NCBI RefSeq assembly: GCF_040147005.1
Contig: NZ_JAMSHO010000001.1
Coordinates: forward strand, 1,116,001 to 1,180,000
Length of the DNA: 64,000 nucleotides
Reading direction: 5' to 3'
From: Halomonas sp. H10-9-1
GTDB taxonomy: Bacteria > Pseudomonadota > Gammaproteobacteria > Pseudomonadales > Halomonadaceae
In this document: positions 24,601 through 32,562 of the stretch, one piece after another
Layout: each line of letters begins with the position of its first letter
How positions within the stretch are numbered: position 1 is the stretch's first letter
Notes under the pieces: generated by a model
What the model was told of the DNA's origin: nothing
The model's database searches: none
Seen by the model: only the letters and a program-made list of their open reading frames with translations
Made by a program: the position numbers and the translations under genes

Positions 24601-26646
24601 ATGTCGCTAATGACATCAAATTCTAATGCAAAGGGGCATGGTGTCGGCCCGCGGTTTCTTGGCCTGCTGACGCGCCCCTTGACCTTTCCCCTGGCAACCC
24701 TGAGGGGACGCCTGTTGGTCGGTGCCGCGGTGCTGTGGGGGCTGCTGTGCGTGACCCTTCTCACCCTGAGCTGGCAGGCGGGGCGTCTCCTGGTGGATGA
24801 AACGAACCACCAGCATCTCCGCTATGAAGCCGAGCTGATCAGCAATGCCATCGCGGACCAGGTCAATGAACGCCTGGACGAGCTGGAGCATCTGGCGCAG
24901 CAGATTCCCGAGCCCCGTGAGGGGGCTCTTGACGCCCAGCATGCCCACTCACTGGCTCCGCTCTTCGAGGGCTTGATCCTTTCCAATCGCGACAGCCGGA
25001 TCGTCGATGCCTGGCCAGCGGGCGAAGGCCGCGTGGGTGTCACTGTCTCCGACCGGGACTATGCGCGTTTCATGCACGCCTTCCGGCGCCCCTATGTCAG
25101 CGAGCCCTTCATGGGGCGGGTCAGCGGCTTGCCCCTGGTGATGATGCTGGTTCCGTTGCATGACGCAGAGGGCCGTTATATCGGCTTCTTGGGCGGCCTG
25201 GTCAATATCAGGGAGAGTCGACTCTTCAAGAGCTTCCACCGTCTGCGGCTGGGCGATAGCGGCTACGTCACCATCACCACGGCTGGCGGCCAGCAGCTCT
25301 ATCACCCCAACCAGCGGCAGTCCATCGTCACTCTCGCGGATGACCTCTCGCCGGCGCTCGAGCAGGCCCTCTATGGTTGGGAGGGGGAGAGCGTGGGCAA
25401 GGCGGCGAGCGGTGACACCCAACTGGTGGCGTATCGCCAGATCTGGCCGGCCGACTGGATCGTGGGTGTCCATCTGCCGGAGTCGCAGGCGGAGGCGCCG
25501 CTCGTGGCCGGTATGCGGCGCATCATCTTGTACGCCTGGGGAACCCTGTTGCTGGTCCTGCCCCTGGTGGGTGGCTTGATCTGGCTGACGCTGCGTCCCT
25601 TGACCCGGCTGGCCGAGCAGGTTCGCGAACTGCAGGGCGAGCAGCGTCAGCTGCTGGAGATTCCCACGCGCATGCCCGAGCTGCGCCGGGTGATCGACGT
25701 GATCAACGAGACCGAGCATGCGCGGCTGGTCAATCTGCGCGACCTGACGGAACGCGAGGCGATGCTGAGAGGCATTCTTGCCGCTTCGCCTCAGGGGATG
25801 TTCGTGACGGACCAGCACGGCCAGGTGACGTTTATCAATGATGCCCTCTACACGCTCCTGGGGATCGATGGGCCACTCGACCTTGATACCTGGAGCGAGC
25901 GTATTGATGCCGAGGATCGCCCCGCGGTACGCGAGGCCTGGCGCATGAGTCTCGCCCAGCGGCGCGATTTCATGCGTCAGTTCCGCTTCCTGGATGCCGA
26001 AGGGCATCCGCGCTGGTTTGACGTGCATGGTGGCGCGGTTCGTGTCGAGGGCGAGTTCATCGGTATCGTCGGGGTGGTTCGCGACATCACGCAGCACCGT
26101 CATGAAGACGCGCTGCGCCGTTGGGAGGCCGAGCATGACCCCTTGACGGGGCTACTCAATCGGCGAGGACTGATACGGCGCCTGGAGGAGGCCCTGGTCG
26201 CCTTCCAGAAGGCTGGCACGCCGACCGCGGTGCTGCTCTTCGACCTCGACCACTTCAAGCCGATCAACGACCAGGGCGGGCACGCCCTGGGCGATCGCAT
26301 GCTGCAGCAAGTGGCGGACACGGTGCGCAGTGTGGTGCGCAGCAGCGACTATGCCGCTCGCCAAGGGGGTGATGAGTTTGCCGTGCTGCTGAGCGGCTGC
26401 AGCGCCGAACAGGCGAAGATCATCGCCGAGGTGTTGCGCAAGCGCATCGGCTCTCGCCCGGTCGAGCACCAGGGAAGGCGATGGCACGTCACGGCAAGCA
26501 TTGGCGTGAGCCTTCTGCAGCCGGGCGATGAGGCCATCGCTGCCATCCTCGATCGCGCCGATGCCGCCAGCTACCGCGCCAAGCGTGGTGGTCGTGACGG
26601 AGTGGTGATGGATAACGACGGGGAGCTTGCCGCCAACCCGGTCTAA
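24601..26646 (+). CDS. Membrane diguanylate cyclase with PAS domain
   Basis: 681 residues. It has an N-terminal membrane segment, a periplasmic sensor (about 60-330, dCache-like: RDSRIVDAWP, RDYARFMHAF), a second membrane segment (about 335-350), a HAMP-like linker, a PAS domain (about 420-515) and a GGDEF domain with intact RQGGDEF. The HDPLTGLLNRRG opening of GGDEF is present. It should make cyclic di-GMP from two GTP. I chose ATG 24601; the frame is open from 24517 but the upstream residues look non-coding. Confidence 0.9.
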   Translation: MSLMTSNSNAKGHGVGPRFLGLLTRPLTFPLATLRGRLLVGAAVLWGLLCVTLLTLSWQAGRLLVDETNHQHLRYEAELISNAIADQVNERLDELEHLAQQIPEPREGALDAQHAHSLAPLFEGLILSNRDSRIVDAWPAGEGRVGVTVSDRDYARFMHAFRRPYVSEPFMGRVSGLPLVMMLVPLHDAEGRYIGFLGGLVNIRESRLFKSFHRLRLGDSGYVTITTAGGQQLYHPNQRQSIVTLADDLSPALEQALYGWEGESVGKAASGDTQLVAYRQIWPADWIVGVHLPESQAEAPLVAGMRRIILYAWGTLLLVLPLVGGLIWLTLRPLTRLAEQVRELQGEQRQLLEIPTRMPELRRVIDVINETEHARLVNLRDLTEREAMLRGILAASPQGMFVTDQHGQVTFINDALYTLLGIDGPLDLDTWSERIDAEDRPAVREAWRMSLAQRRDFMRQFRFLDAEGHPRWFDVHGGAVRVEGEFIGIVGVVRDITQHRHEDALRRWEAEHDPLTGLLNRRGLIRRLEEALVAFQKAGTPTAVLLFDLDHFKPINDQGGHALGDRMLQQVADTVRSVVRSSDYAARQGGDEFAVLLSGCSAEQAKIIAEVLRKRIGSRPVEHQGRRWHVTASIGVSLLQPGDEAIAAILDRADAASYRAKRGGRDGVVMDNDGELAANPV

Positions 26647-26808
26647 CCCTTGGGTCGGCCGCAGGGCCATCGCCGCGCCGCGCCCCGCGGTGACGGGGCC
26701 GGCGTTACAGCCTGGGCGCGTCGTAGTCCACCGGCTCGTCGGGGACGAGGTGGTGACGGCGGGAGTGGTCTACGCTAGGCACCACACACCGGGGTCCGGA
26801 GCGAGTCC

Positions 26809-27468
26809 ATGCGACATCTCTACCTGATGCGCCACGCCAAGGCGAAGTCGTCACGTGCCGACCAGGCCGATCACCGGCGCCCCTTGCGGCGGCGAGGCAG
26901 GCATCAGGCCGAGGCGATGGCCGCCCCCTTGAAACTGTGGGGCGCACTGGAGGGCGATATCCACGTCAGTAGCGCCCGGCGTACCCTGCAGACCCTGGAA
27001 GCGGTGGACCGTGTACTGCCAGGTCTTGGCGTGGCTGACCGGGTACAACTTCACGATGACCTCTATACCTTCGAGGGGCAGGCGCTGCGTGGCCTGGATT
27101 CACGGCGCCTCGACACGGTGCTTGCCGAGCGCATCGCCGGACACGATCGCGAGCGTGCCGCCCTCAGCGTCGCCAGCCCCGACGAGGCCTTCCATGACCT
27201 GCGCAAGGGGGTGAAGCGCATCCGTTACCTGGCCGAGCTGGATCCCAAGCGCCATCGCCGGCTGCTGAAAGGGCTGAAGTGCCGCCAGGGCTTGCTCGGC
27301 GACTTCCAGGACCTGTGTACTCGCCAGGCCTGGGTCGAGGCCTTCGCCGCCGCTTCCCGCCATGCCCCCAGGCGCCGGCAGGAGTGCGATGCCTGGTGTG
27401 CCGATCTCGAGGAGCAGAAGCGCGATCAGCGCGAGCAGATCATCGCCCTTGCACCGCTCGCGTCCTGA
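26809..27468 (+). CDS. SixA-like phosphatase N-terminus fused to CHAD domain tail
   Basis: 219 residues. Residues 1-100 look like a SixA-type histidine phosphatase (LMRHAKAKS with the catalytic RH, then VSSARRTLQTLEAV), but the fold's second half with the other catalytic His is missing. From about 125 the protein reads as a CHAD domain (HDLRKGVKRIRYLAEL, LLGDFQDLCTRQ). CHAD proteins bind polyphosphate. The chimera is in frame with no visible stop, so it may be expressed, but phosphatase activity is doubtful. Confidence 0.75.
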   Translation: MRHLYLMRHAKAKSSRADQADHRRPLRRRGRHQAEAMAAPLKLWGALEGDIHVSSARRTLQTLEAVDRVLPGLGVADRVQLHDDLYTFEGQALRGLDSRRLDTVLAERIAGHDRERAALSVASPDEAFHDLRKGVKRIRYLAELDPKRHRRLLKGLKCRQGLLGDFQDLCTRQAWVEAFAAASRHAPRRRQECDAWCADLEEQKRDQREQIIALAPLAS

Positions 27469-27549
27469 GCGAGGCGCAAGGCCCGGGTTGAACTTCGGGG
27501 CATGGCCCCCACCATTGAGTTACCTTCATTTTCCTGTCCAGGAGTCGAG

Positions 27550-28224
27550 ATGACCTCCACCGTATTGATCACCGGCGCCAACCGCGGCGTCGGCCTGGCC
27601 CTGGCCCGCCATTACCACGACGCCGGCTGGGCAGTGATCGGCGTATGCCGCAGCGGCGGCGACGAGGCCGCCGAGCTGCGCGACCTGGCCGAGACCCTGA
27701 TCGAAGGGATCGACGTGACCCGCGCCGAGGACGTGGCGCGGCTCAAGCAGGCGCTGGCGGGGCGCCGCCTGGACCTGCTGATCAACAACGCCGGCCTGCT
27801 GCAGGACGAGGTGTTGGGCGCGATCGACTTCGACTCCCTGCGCGCCCAGATGGAGATCAACGCCTATGCGCCCCTGCGCGTGACCGAGGCGCTGCTCGAC
27901 AACCTGGGGGAGGGCGCCAAGATCGCCAACATCACCAGCCGCATGGGTTCCATCGCCGATAACGACTCCGGCGGACGCTATGGCTATCGTGCCTCCAAGG
28001 CGGCGCTCAACGCCTTCGGCAAGTCGCTGGCCGTGGACCTCAAGCCGCGCGGCATCGCCGTGGCCCAGCTCCATCCCGGCTACGTCAAGACCCGCATGGT
28101 CAACTTCGGCGGCCTGATCAGCGCCGAGGAAGCGGCCGCCGGTATCGCCCGGCGCATCGAGGAGCTGACCCTGGCGACCAGCGGCGGCTTCTGGCACAGC
28201 AGCGGCGAGGCGCTGCCCTGGTAA
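27550..28224 (+). CDS. SDR-family oxidoreductase (C-factor-like)
   Basis: 224 residues. TGANRGVG nucleotide motif near the start, NNAG near 82, and YGYRASKAAL with the catalytic Tyr and Lys near 154. It resembles the SDR subgroup that includes C-factor and csgA-like proteins. The ATG at 27550 is preceded by CAGGAGTCG; an earlier ATG at 27502 has no family support. Its 3' end abuts the decayed gene at 28228. Confidence 0.9.
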   Translation: MTSTVLITGANRGVGLALARHYHDAGWAVIGVCRSGGDEAAELRDLAETLIEGIDVTRAEDVARLKQALAGRRLDLLINNAGLLQDEVLGAIDFDSLRAQMEINAYAPLRVTEALLDNLGEGAKIANITSRMGSIADNDSGGRYGYRASKAALNAFGKSLAVDLKPRGIAVAQLHPGYVKTRMVNFGGLISAEEAAAGIARRIEELTLATSGGFWHSSGEALPW

Positions 28225-28227
28225 CCA

Positions 28228-28462
28228 CGGCGGCGCTGAGGCCATCCACCGTTCCGCCGGGCGCAAGGTCCGCGGCCGAGGTAAAGGCATTGGCGTAGCC
28301 ACCGAACGGCACGCCGAGGTCGGCAAGTTCGTCCATCGCGATGGTGACTGCCTCGGGCACCAAGCAGTTAATCAGTACTGCCGAGGCCTCGGTGGCCACC
28401 ACCGACCGTGCCGCCTCGGCCAGCGGCTCCCCGGAACGCAGGCGCCTGCCGTCGGCGTCATC
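28228..28462 (-). pseudogene. Homocysteine S-methyltransferase fragment
   Basis: On the minus strand, the open stretch DGRRLRSGEPLAEA...SAVLINCLVPEAV...GVPFGGYANAF resembles the middle to late part of homocysteine S-methyltransferases (the INC motif supplies a zinc-ligand Cys). Upstream and downstream parts of the gene are missing and the frame runs on into the neighbouring SDR without a proper stop. The right-hand break is close to the left end of the TnpB element B, which may have caused it. Confidence 0.6.
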
Positions 28463-28543
28463 TCGCGGTGCCCGACAATGGCCGGGTCCCTCTTCCTGAA
28501 CCACGACGCCCGCGGCTTGCTACGACATGTTTACCAAGCCAGC

Positions 28544-28580
28544 GCGTAAAGCATCGCCCACTCGGGCGGTGATACAAGCG
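28544..28580 (+). repeat. Left end of TnpB element B
   Basis: 37-bp block with CGCCC/GGGCG hairpin arms (28555-28559 and 28564-28568), matching the left end of element A at 34 of 37 positions. It now lies 1.75 kb from tnpB B because an IS1380-family element sits between. Confidence 0.7.
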
Positions 28581-28640
28581 CGCACCGCGTCGCGGTGCTT
28601 GTGTTGATAGGACTGGCGACAGCTGATATTTTTCCAGTAT

Positions 28641-30323
28641 CCTGAATCCGTGAGACCGGCCCCCCAGGAATGCTTCTAACCTACTGAACTGCATGGCAAT
28701 ATAGCGAATATCGCCATTCACCCAGACAGTGCCATGCCCAACGTCAAGTTCCGCGCCAGTCGCCGCACCCTCACCAGCCACGCCGGGCTGTCCATCATCG
28801 GGCAATGCTTCGAGATCGCTGGCGTCGACAGCATCGACAGCCGCTTCCCCACCACGCTGGGCATGCGCACCAGTGACGTGATCAAGAGCTACCTGGGCCT
28901 GCTGTGTCTGGGCATGAGCGACTATGACGCTGTCGAGAACTTCCGCCGCGACAAGCCCTTCCAACAACTGCTGACCCTGCAGAAGGTGCCGAGCGCGGCG
29001 ACGCTGCGACAGCGGCTGGAGAAACTTGCCGCTAACGACCTGCAGGCGCGCACCGCCACCTGGTCCACGACCCTGCTGTCACTGGTCGAGGCACCGATCA
29101 CCGCCGAGACGACGCACGTCTGCCTGGACATCGACACCTTCGTCATGGACAACAGCAACTCGAAGAAGGAAGGCGTCTCGCGGACTTACCAGAAGGTCGA
29201 TGGCTACACCCCGATCGCCGCCTATCTGGGCAACGAAGGGTGGTGCCTGGGTCTGGAACTGCGTCCTGGCAAGCAGCACACCATGAAGGAGAGCAACGCC
29301 TTCCTGGAGCGGGTACTGCCTCGCGCCCAAGGCCTGACCGAGCAACCGATCCTGTTACGCGAGGACAGCGGCTTCGACAGCCAGGCGCACCTGGCGCTTC
29401 TCGAACAGCAGCGCCAGGTCTTTGCCGACGAGGGGCGCCGGCTCGACTATGTCGTCAAATGGAACCCGCGCGGCTCGGCCACGGCCGATCAGGATACCTG
29501 GTTGGCTGTGGCGGCGGACTACTGGGAAGAGCTGCGTCCTGGCAAGCGCCAGGCGCTGTGGACGCAGACCGTCTCGATCCACGACGACAACAAGACCGAA
29601 TACGTCGTCCAACGCGTGATGCGCCTGGTCGAGCGCACCGCCGATCGCGATGGCCAGTTGCTGCTCGAACCGGACTATGAGTTGGAAGGCTGGTGGACCA
29701 GCCTGGACGAGGCGCCGGAGGCGGTGATCAAGCGCTATCAGGCGCATGCCACTCACGAGCAATTCCACAGCGAGATCAAGACGGATCTCGACCTGGAGCG
29801 GCTGCCGTCGGGCAAGTTCGCCACCAACGATCTGATCCTGCATCTCGCCCAGCTGGCCTACAACATCCTGCGGCTGATGGGGCAGCTGGGCATGACCGGC
29901 GAGCTGAGCCCGGTGCGCCATCCCGCCAAGCGGCGGCGGATCCGCACCGTGCTACAAGAGCTGGTGCATCGTGCGGCGCTCGTGATTCACAAGGCGCGGC
30001 AGATCATCCTCGACTTCGGGCAGGACATCGGACGCATGACGGTGTTGAACACCTTGCGAAGCCGCCTGCGCTATCCCCGAGGCACGCCATGCTGATCGTC
30101 TGTCGGACAAAGGCACCACGCAGAGGGCTGACGGTCACCGGCAGCCAGCATCACCGTACCCGGCGGGTAGCAATGCATGAGCAAACGGGTCATCGTCGCC
30201 GGCCGATGCCGCTATGGTTGGCCATGGCAGATATGCATTCGGCGGTTGAGACGGAATCGGAGGTCAAAAAATGCTCGCTGACGGCGATAGGGAAAGTGTC
30301 GACGCCGGCATCACGGATTCAGG
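28641..30323 (+). mobile_element. IS1380-family insertion sequence
   Basis: 1683 bp, bounded by 13-bp perfect inverted repeats (CCTGAATCCGTGA at the left, its complement at 30311-30323) and flanked by a 5-bp direct repeat AGTAT (28636-28640 and 30324-30328). The repeats and the duplication fit IS1380. The insertion site is the start codon of the second tnpB: the duplicated AT regenerates the ATG on the right. Confidence 0.92.
28734..30095 (+). CDS. IS1380-family transposase
   Basis: 453 residues with the DDE core: first Asp in CLDIDTF, second in LREDSGFD, and Glu in FHSEIKTDLDLERLPSGKF, the last a typical IS1380 run. The family N-terminus FRASRRTLTSHAGL is present. The frame is intact and fits within the two 13-bp ends, so the element may be active. 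Confidence 0.9.
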   Translation: MPNVKFRASRRTLTSHAGLSIIGQCFEIAGVDSIDSRFPTTLGMRTSDVIKSYLGLLCLGMSDYDAVENFRRDKPFQQLLTLQKVPSAATLRQRLEKLAANDLQARTATWSTTLLSLVEAPITAETTHVCLDIDTFVMDNSNSKKEGVSRTYQKVDGYTPIAAYLGNEGWCLGLELRPGKQHTMKESNAFLERVLPRAQGLTEQPILLREDSGFDSQAHLALLEQQRQVFADEGRRLDYVVKWNPRGSATADQDTWLAVAADYWEELRPGKRQALWTQTVSIHDDNKTEYVVQRVMRLVERTADRDGQLLLEPDYELEGWWTSLDEAPEAVIKRYQAHATHEQFHSEIKTDLDLERLPSGKFATNDLILHLAQLAYNILRLMGQLGMTGELSPVRHPAKRRRIRTVLQELVHRAALVIHKARQIILDFGQDIGRMTVLNTLRSRLRYPRGTPC

Positions 30324-30326
30324 AGT

Positions 30327-31463
30327 ATGACAAAGCGTGCCTACAAAGAGCGGTTCTACCCCACCCCCGAGCAAGCTGAGCTACTGGCGCAGTCGTTCGG
30401 CTGCGTGCGTTTTGTCTGGAACAATACGCTGGCCTACCGCACCGAGGCGTATCGTCAACATGGGCAGTCGATATCGCATTCAGCGGCGGAAAAGCGTTTG
30501 GTCGCCCTCAAGGCCGACTATCCCTGGTTGAAGGATGTGTCTAGCGTGATCCTGCAGCAGACGCTGCGGGATCAGAAAGCCGCCTTCGACAACTTCTTCA
30601 ACCCCAAGCTCAACGCCCGCTATCCGCGCTTCAAGCGTAAGGATCGCCGTCAGTCGATTCGACTGACCAAAGCGGCCTTTCGCTATCGAGATGGCGAGAT
30701 CACCATTGCCAAGACAAAGGCACCGTTGCCGATCCGCTGGAGCCGTCCGCTGCCCGGTGCGCCCTCGAGCATCACGCTCTCGCGGGACCGTGCTGGCCGC
30801 TACTTCATCAGCTGCCTGTGCGAGTTCACACCCGAGGCGTTGCCGGTCTCACCGAAGGCCGTGGGTATCGACCTGGGCCTGACCGATCTGTTTATCACCA
30901 GCGATGGCCACAAATCCGGTAACCCGCGCCACCTCAAACATTATGAAGCCAAGCTGGCCTATCACCAGCGCCGTCTGGCCAGGAAACAGAAGGGCTCGAA
31001 GAACCGCGACAAGGCGCGACACAAGGTGGCACGGCTGCATGCCAAGATCGCGGATTGTCGCCGCGACGCCATTCACAAGGCGACCCGCACGCTGATCAAC
31101 GAAAACCAAGTGCTGTGTGTCGAGTCGCTAAACATCACCGGAATGCTCAAGAACCACTCCCTGGCCAAGGCCATCAGTGATGCCGGCTGGGGCGAGTTTA
31201 TCCGCCAGCTTGAGTACAAGGCGGAGTGGGCTGGGCGTCAGCTGGTGAAAGTGAGCCAGTGGCTGCCCAGCAGCAAGCTGTGCCACGGCTGCGGACACAA
31301 GGTTGAAAAGCTGCCGCTGTCGCGGCGCCATTGGCACTGTGACGGCTGTGGCCGGGCCATCGACCGCGACATCAACGCGGCCAGGAATATCCGAACCGCC
31401 GGGCTGGCGGGGGTTAGCCTGTGGAGCGACCGGAGCGGGGACGGCGGCCTAGCCGCCGTCTAG
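30327..31463 (+). CDS. tnpB: TnpB RNA-guided nuclease, element B
   Basis: 378 residues. RuvC-like triad: Asp in GIDLGLTDLF, Glu in VESLNITGM and Asp in DRDINAARN. Zinc ribbon CHGC...CDGC. The ATG is the first codon after the IS1380 element and was rebuilt by the target duplication. The original upstream region, including any promoter, now lies beyond the IS at 28600-28640. Translation may be poor: AGGAG is only one base before the ATG. Confidence 0.9.
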   Translation: MTKRAYKERFYPTPEQAELLAQSFGCVRFVWNNTLAYRTEAYRQHGQSISHSAAEKRLVALKADYPWLKDVSSVILQQTLRDQKAAFDNFFNPKLNARYPRFKRKDRRQSIRLTKAAFRYRDGEITIAKTKAPLPIRWSRPLPGAPSSITLSRDRAGRYFISCLCEFTPEALPVSPKAVGIDLGLTDLFITSDGHKSGNPRHLKHYEAKLAYHQRRLARKQKGSKNRDKARHKVARLHAKIADCRRDAIHKATRTLINENQVLCVESLNITGMLKNHSLAKAISDAGWGEFIRQLEYKAEWAGRQLVKVSQWLPSSKLCHGCGHKVEKLPLSRRHWHCDGCGRAIDRDINAARNIRTAGLAGVSLWSDRSGDGGLAAV

Positions 31464-31530
31464 TGAAGGCGCGTCGAAGCAGGAAAGTTCTGAGGGTGAC
31501 CTTGGAACCCTCGCCCGGTAGGGCGGGGAG
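31440..31530 (+). ncRNA. Probable omega-RNA 3' portion of element B
   Basis: Ends in the hairpin CCCTCGCCC, GGTA, GGGCGGGGAG (31508-31530), almost the same as in element A, including the GGAA before it. The guide would be the bases following 31530, which are the first part of the control region of the second fic gene. Extent and processing are inferred from the family. Confidence 0.55.
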
Positions 31531-31545
31531 TGTCAGGAAGTGCGT

Positions 31546-31677
31546 TTTTTTCAACACGTCACCGTGATATGTCGATGCGGTAAACATGTTGATCAGACAT
31601 GTTTAAAAAAATTACTTTTTTCGACACGTTGGCTGGAATTGTCGATGCCATCGACATAGGCTGACGGCATGTCGATT
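31546..31677 (+). promoter_or_regulatory. Control region of fic 2 with two copies of the shared module
   Basis: Copy 1 (31546-31577) is TTTTTTCAACACGT, 9 bases, ATGTCGATG. Copy 2 (31616-31647) is TTTTTTCGACACGT, 9 bases, TTGTCGATG, followed by the mirror CATCGACA (to 31656). Between them lies a separate 9-bp dyad, TAAACATGT and ACATGTTTA (31581-31605). A further TGTCGA falls on the fic 2 start codon (31670). The spacing is identical to that of the module at 9039. Confidence 0.65.
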
Positions 31678-32562
31678 GTTTTGGAAAACGTGAACATGAG
31701 CTGGCGCCCCGATTATCCCCATAACAGCTTGTCGCCGTTGCCGCCCGCCGAAGAGCTCGAGACGTCAGCTGTGCTCAAGGCCTGCATTCCGGCTCGAGCC
31801 GCGCTGGCGGAGCTGAAGCAGGCGGGAGAGCTGCTGCCCAATCAGGGCCTGCTCATCAACCTGTTGCCTCTTCTGGAGGCGCGTGACAGTTCCGAGATCG
31901 AGAACATCGTCACTACCGCCGACAGGCTCTTTCAGTTCGCCCAGGAAAGCACCCACGCCGACCCTGCCACCAAGGAGGCGTTGCGTTATCGCACTGCGCT
32001 GAGCCATGGTTATCGTGAGCTGGCTAGGCGGCCTCTGTGCACCAATACGGCGGTGGAGATCTGCAGCACCATCAAGGGTGTCGATATGGGGATTCGCCGG
32101 GTGCCCGGCACCACCCTGGTCAACCAGGCCTCCGGTGAGGTGATCTATACCCCGCCAATGGGGGAGGACACGCTGCGTGAGCTGCTGGCGAACTGGGAGC
32201 GCTATCTCCATGCAGAGGATGGTGTCGATCCCTTGGTCAAGATGGCCGTGGCCCACTACCAGTTCGAGGCGATTCACCCCTTTACCGACGGTAACGGGCG
32301 CACGGGCAGGGTGTTGAACATTCTCTACCTGATCGAGCAGCGGCTGATATCACTGCCGATTCTCTACCTCAGTCGCTATATCGTGATCCACAAGCCCGAT
32401 TACTACCGCCTGCTGCTGGCCGTGACTCGCGAAGGGCAGTGGCAGGAGTGGCTGCTCTACATGCTCAAGGCGGTAGAGTTCACTGTCAGGCGACACGTAA
32501 AACTGACCCCCAGGCGACACGGAAAATTGACCCCTCCGTGAGCTCACCAGGAGGGTCCATTC

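Larger units (their letters stand above)
28544..31530 (+). mobile_element. IS200/IS605-type element with tnpB (element B), interrupted by IS1380
   Basis: Left end at 28544 and right-end hairpin at 31508-31530. If the IS1380 copy and one 5-bp duplication are removed, the element is about 1.3 kb, the same size as element A. It again lacks tnpA. The two elements are in opposite orientation, and their tnpB genes are clearly divergent although the ends are alike. Confidence 0.7.

Noticed and set aside
26705..26779. Minus-strand tail ending VPDEPVDYDAPRL
   Set aside because: It looks like a gene end but is too short, and nothing upstream continues it; I could not assign a family.
28458..28967. 169-codon minus-strand frame over the IS1380 left end
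   Set aside because: Crosses the IS junction, so it cannot be an ancestral gene, and it is antisense to the transposase start.
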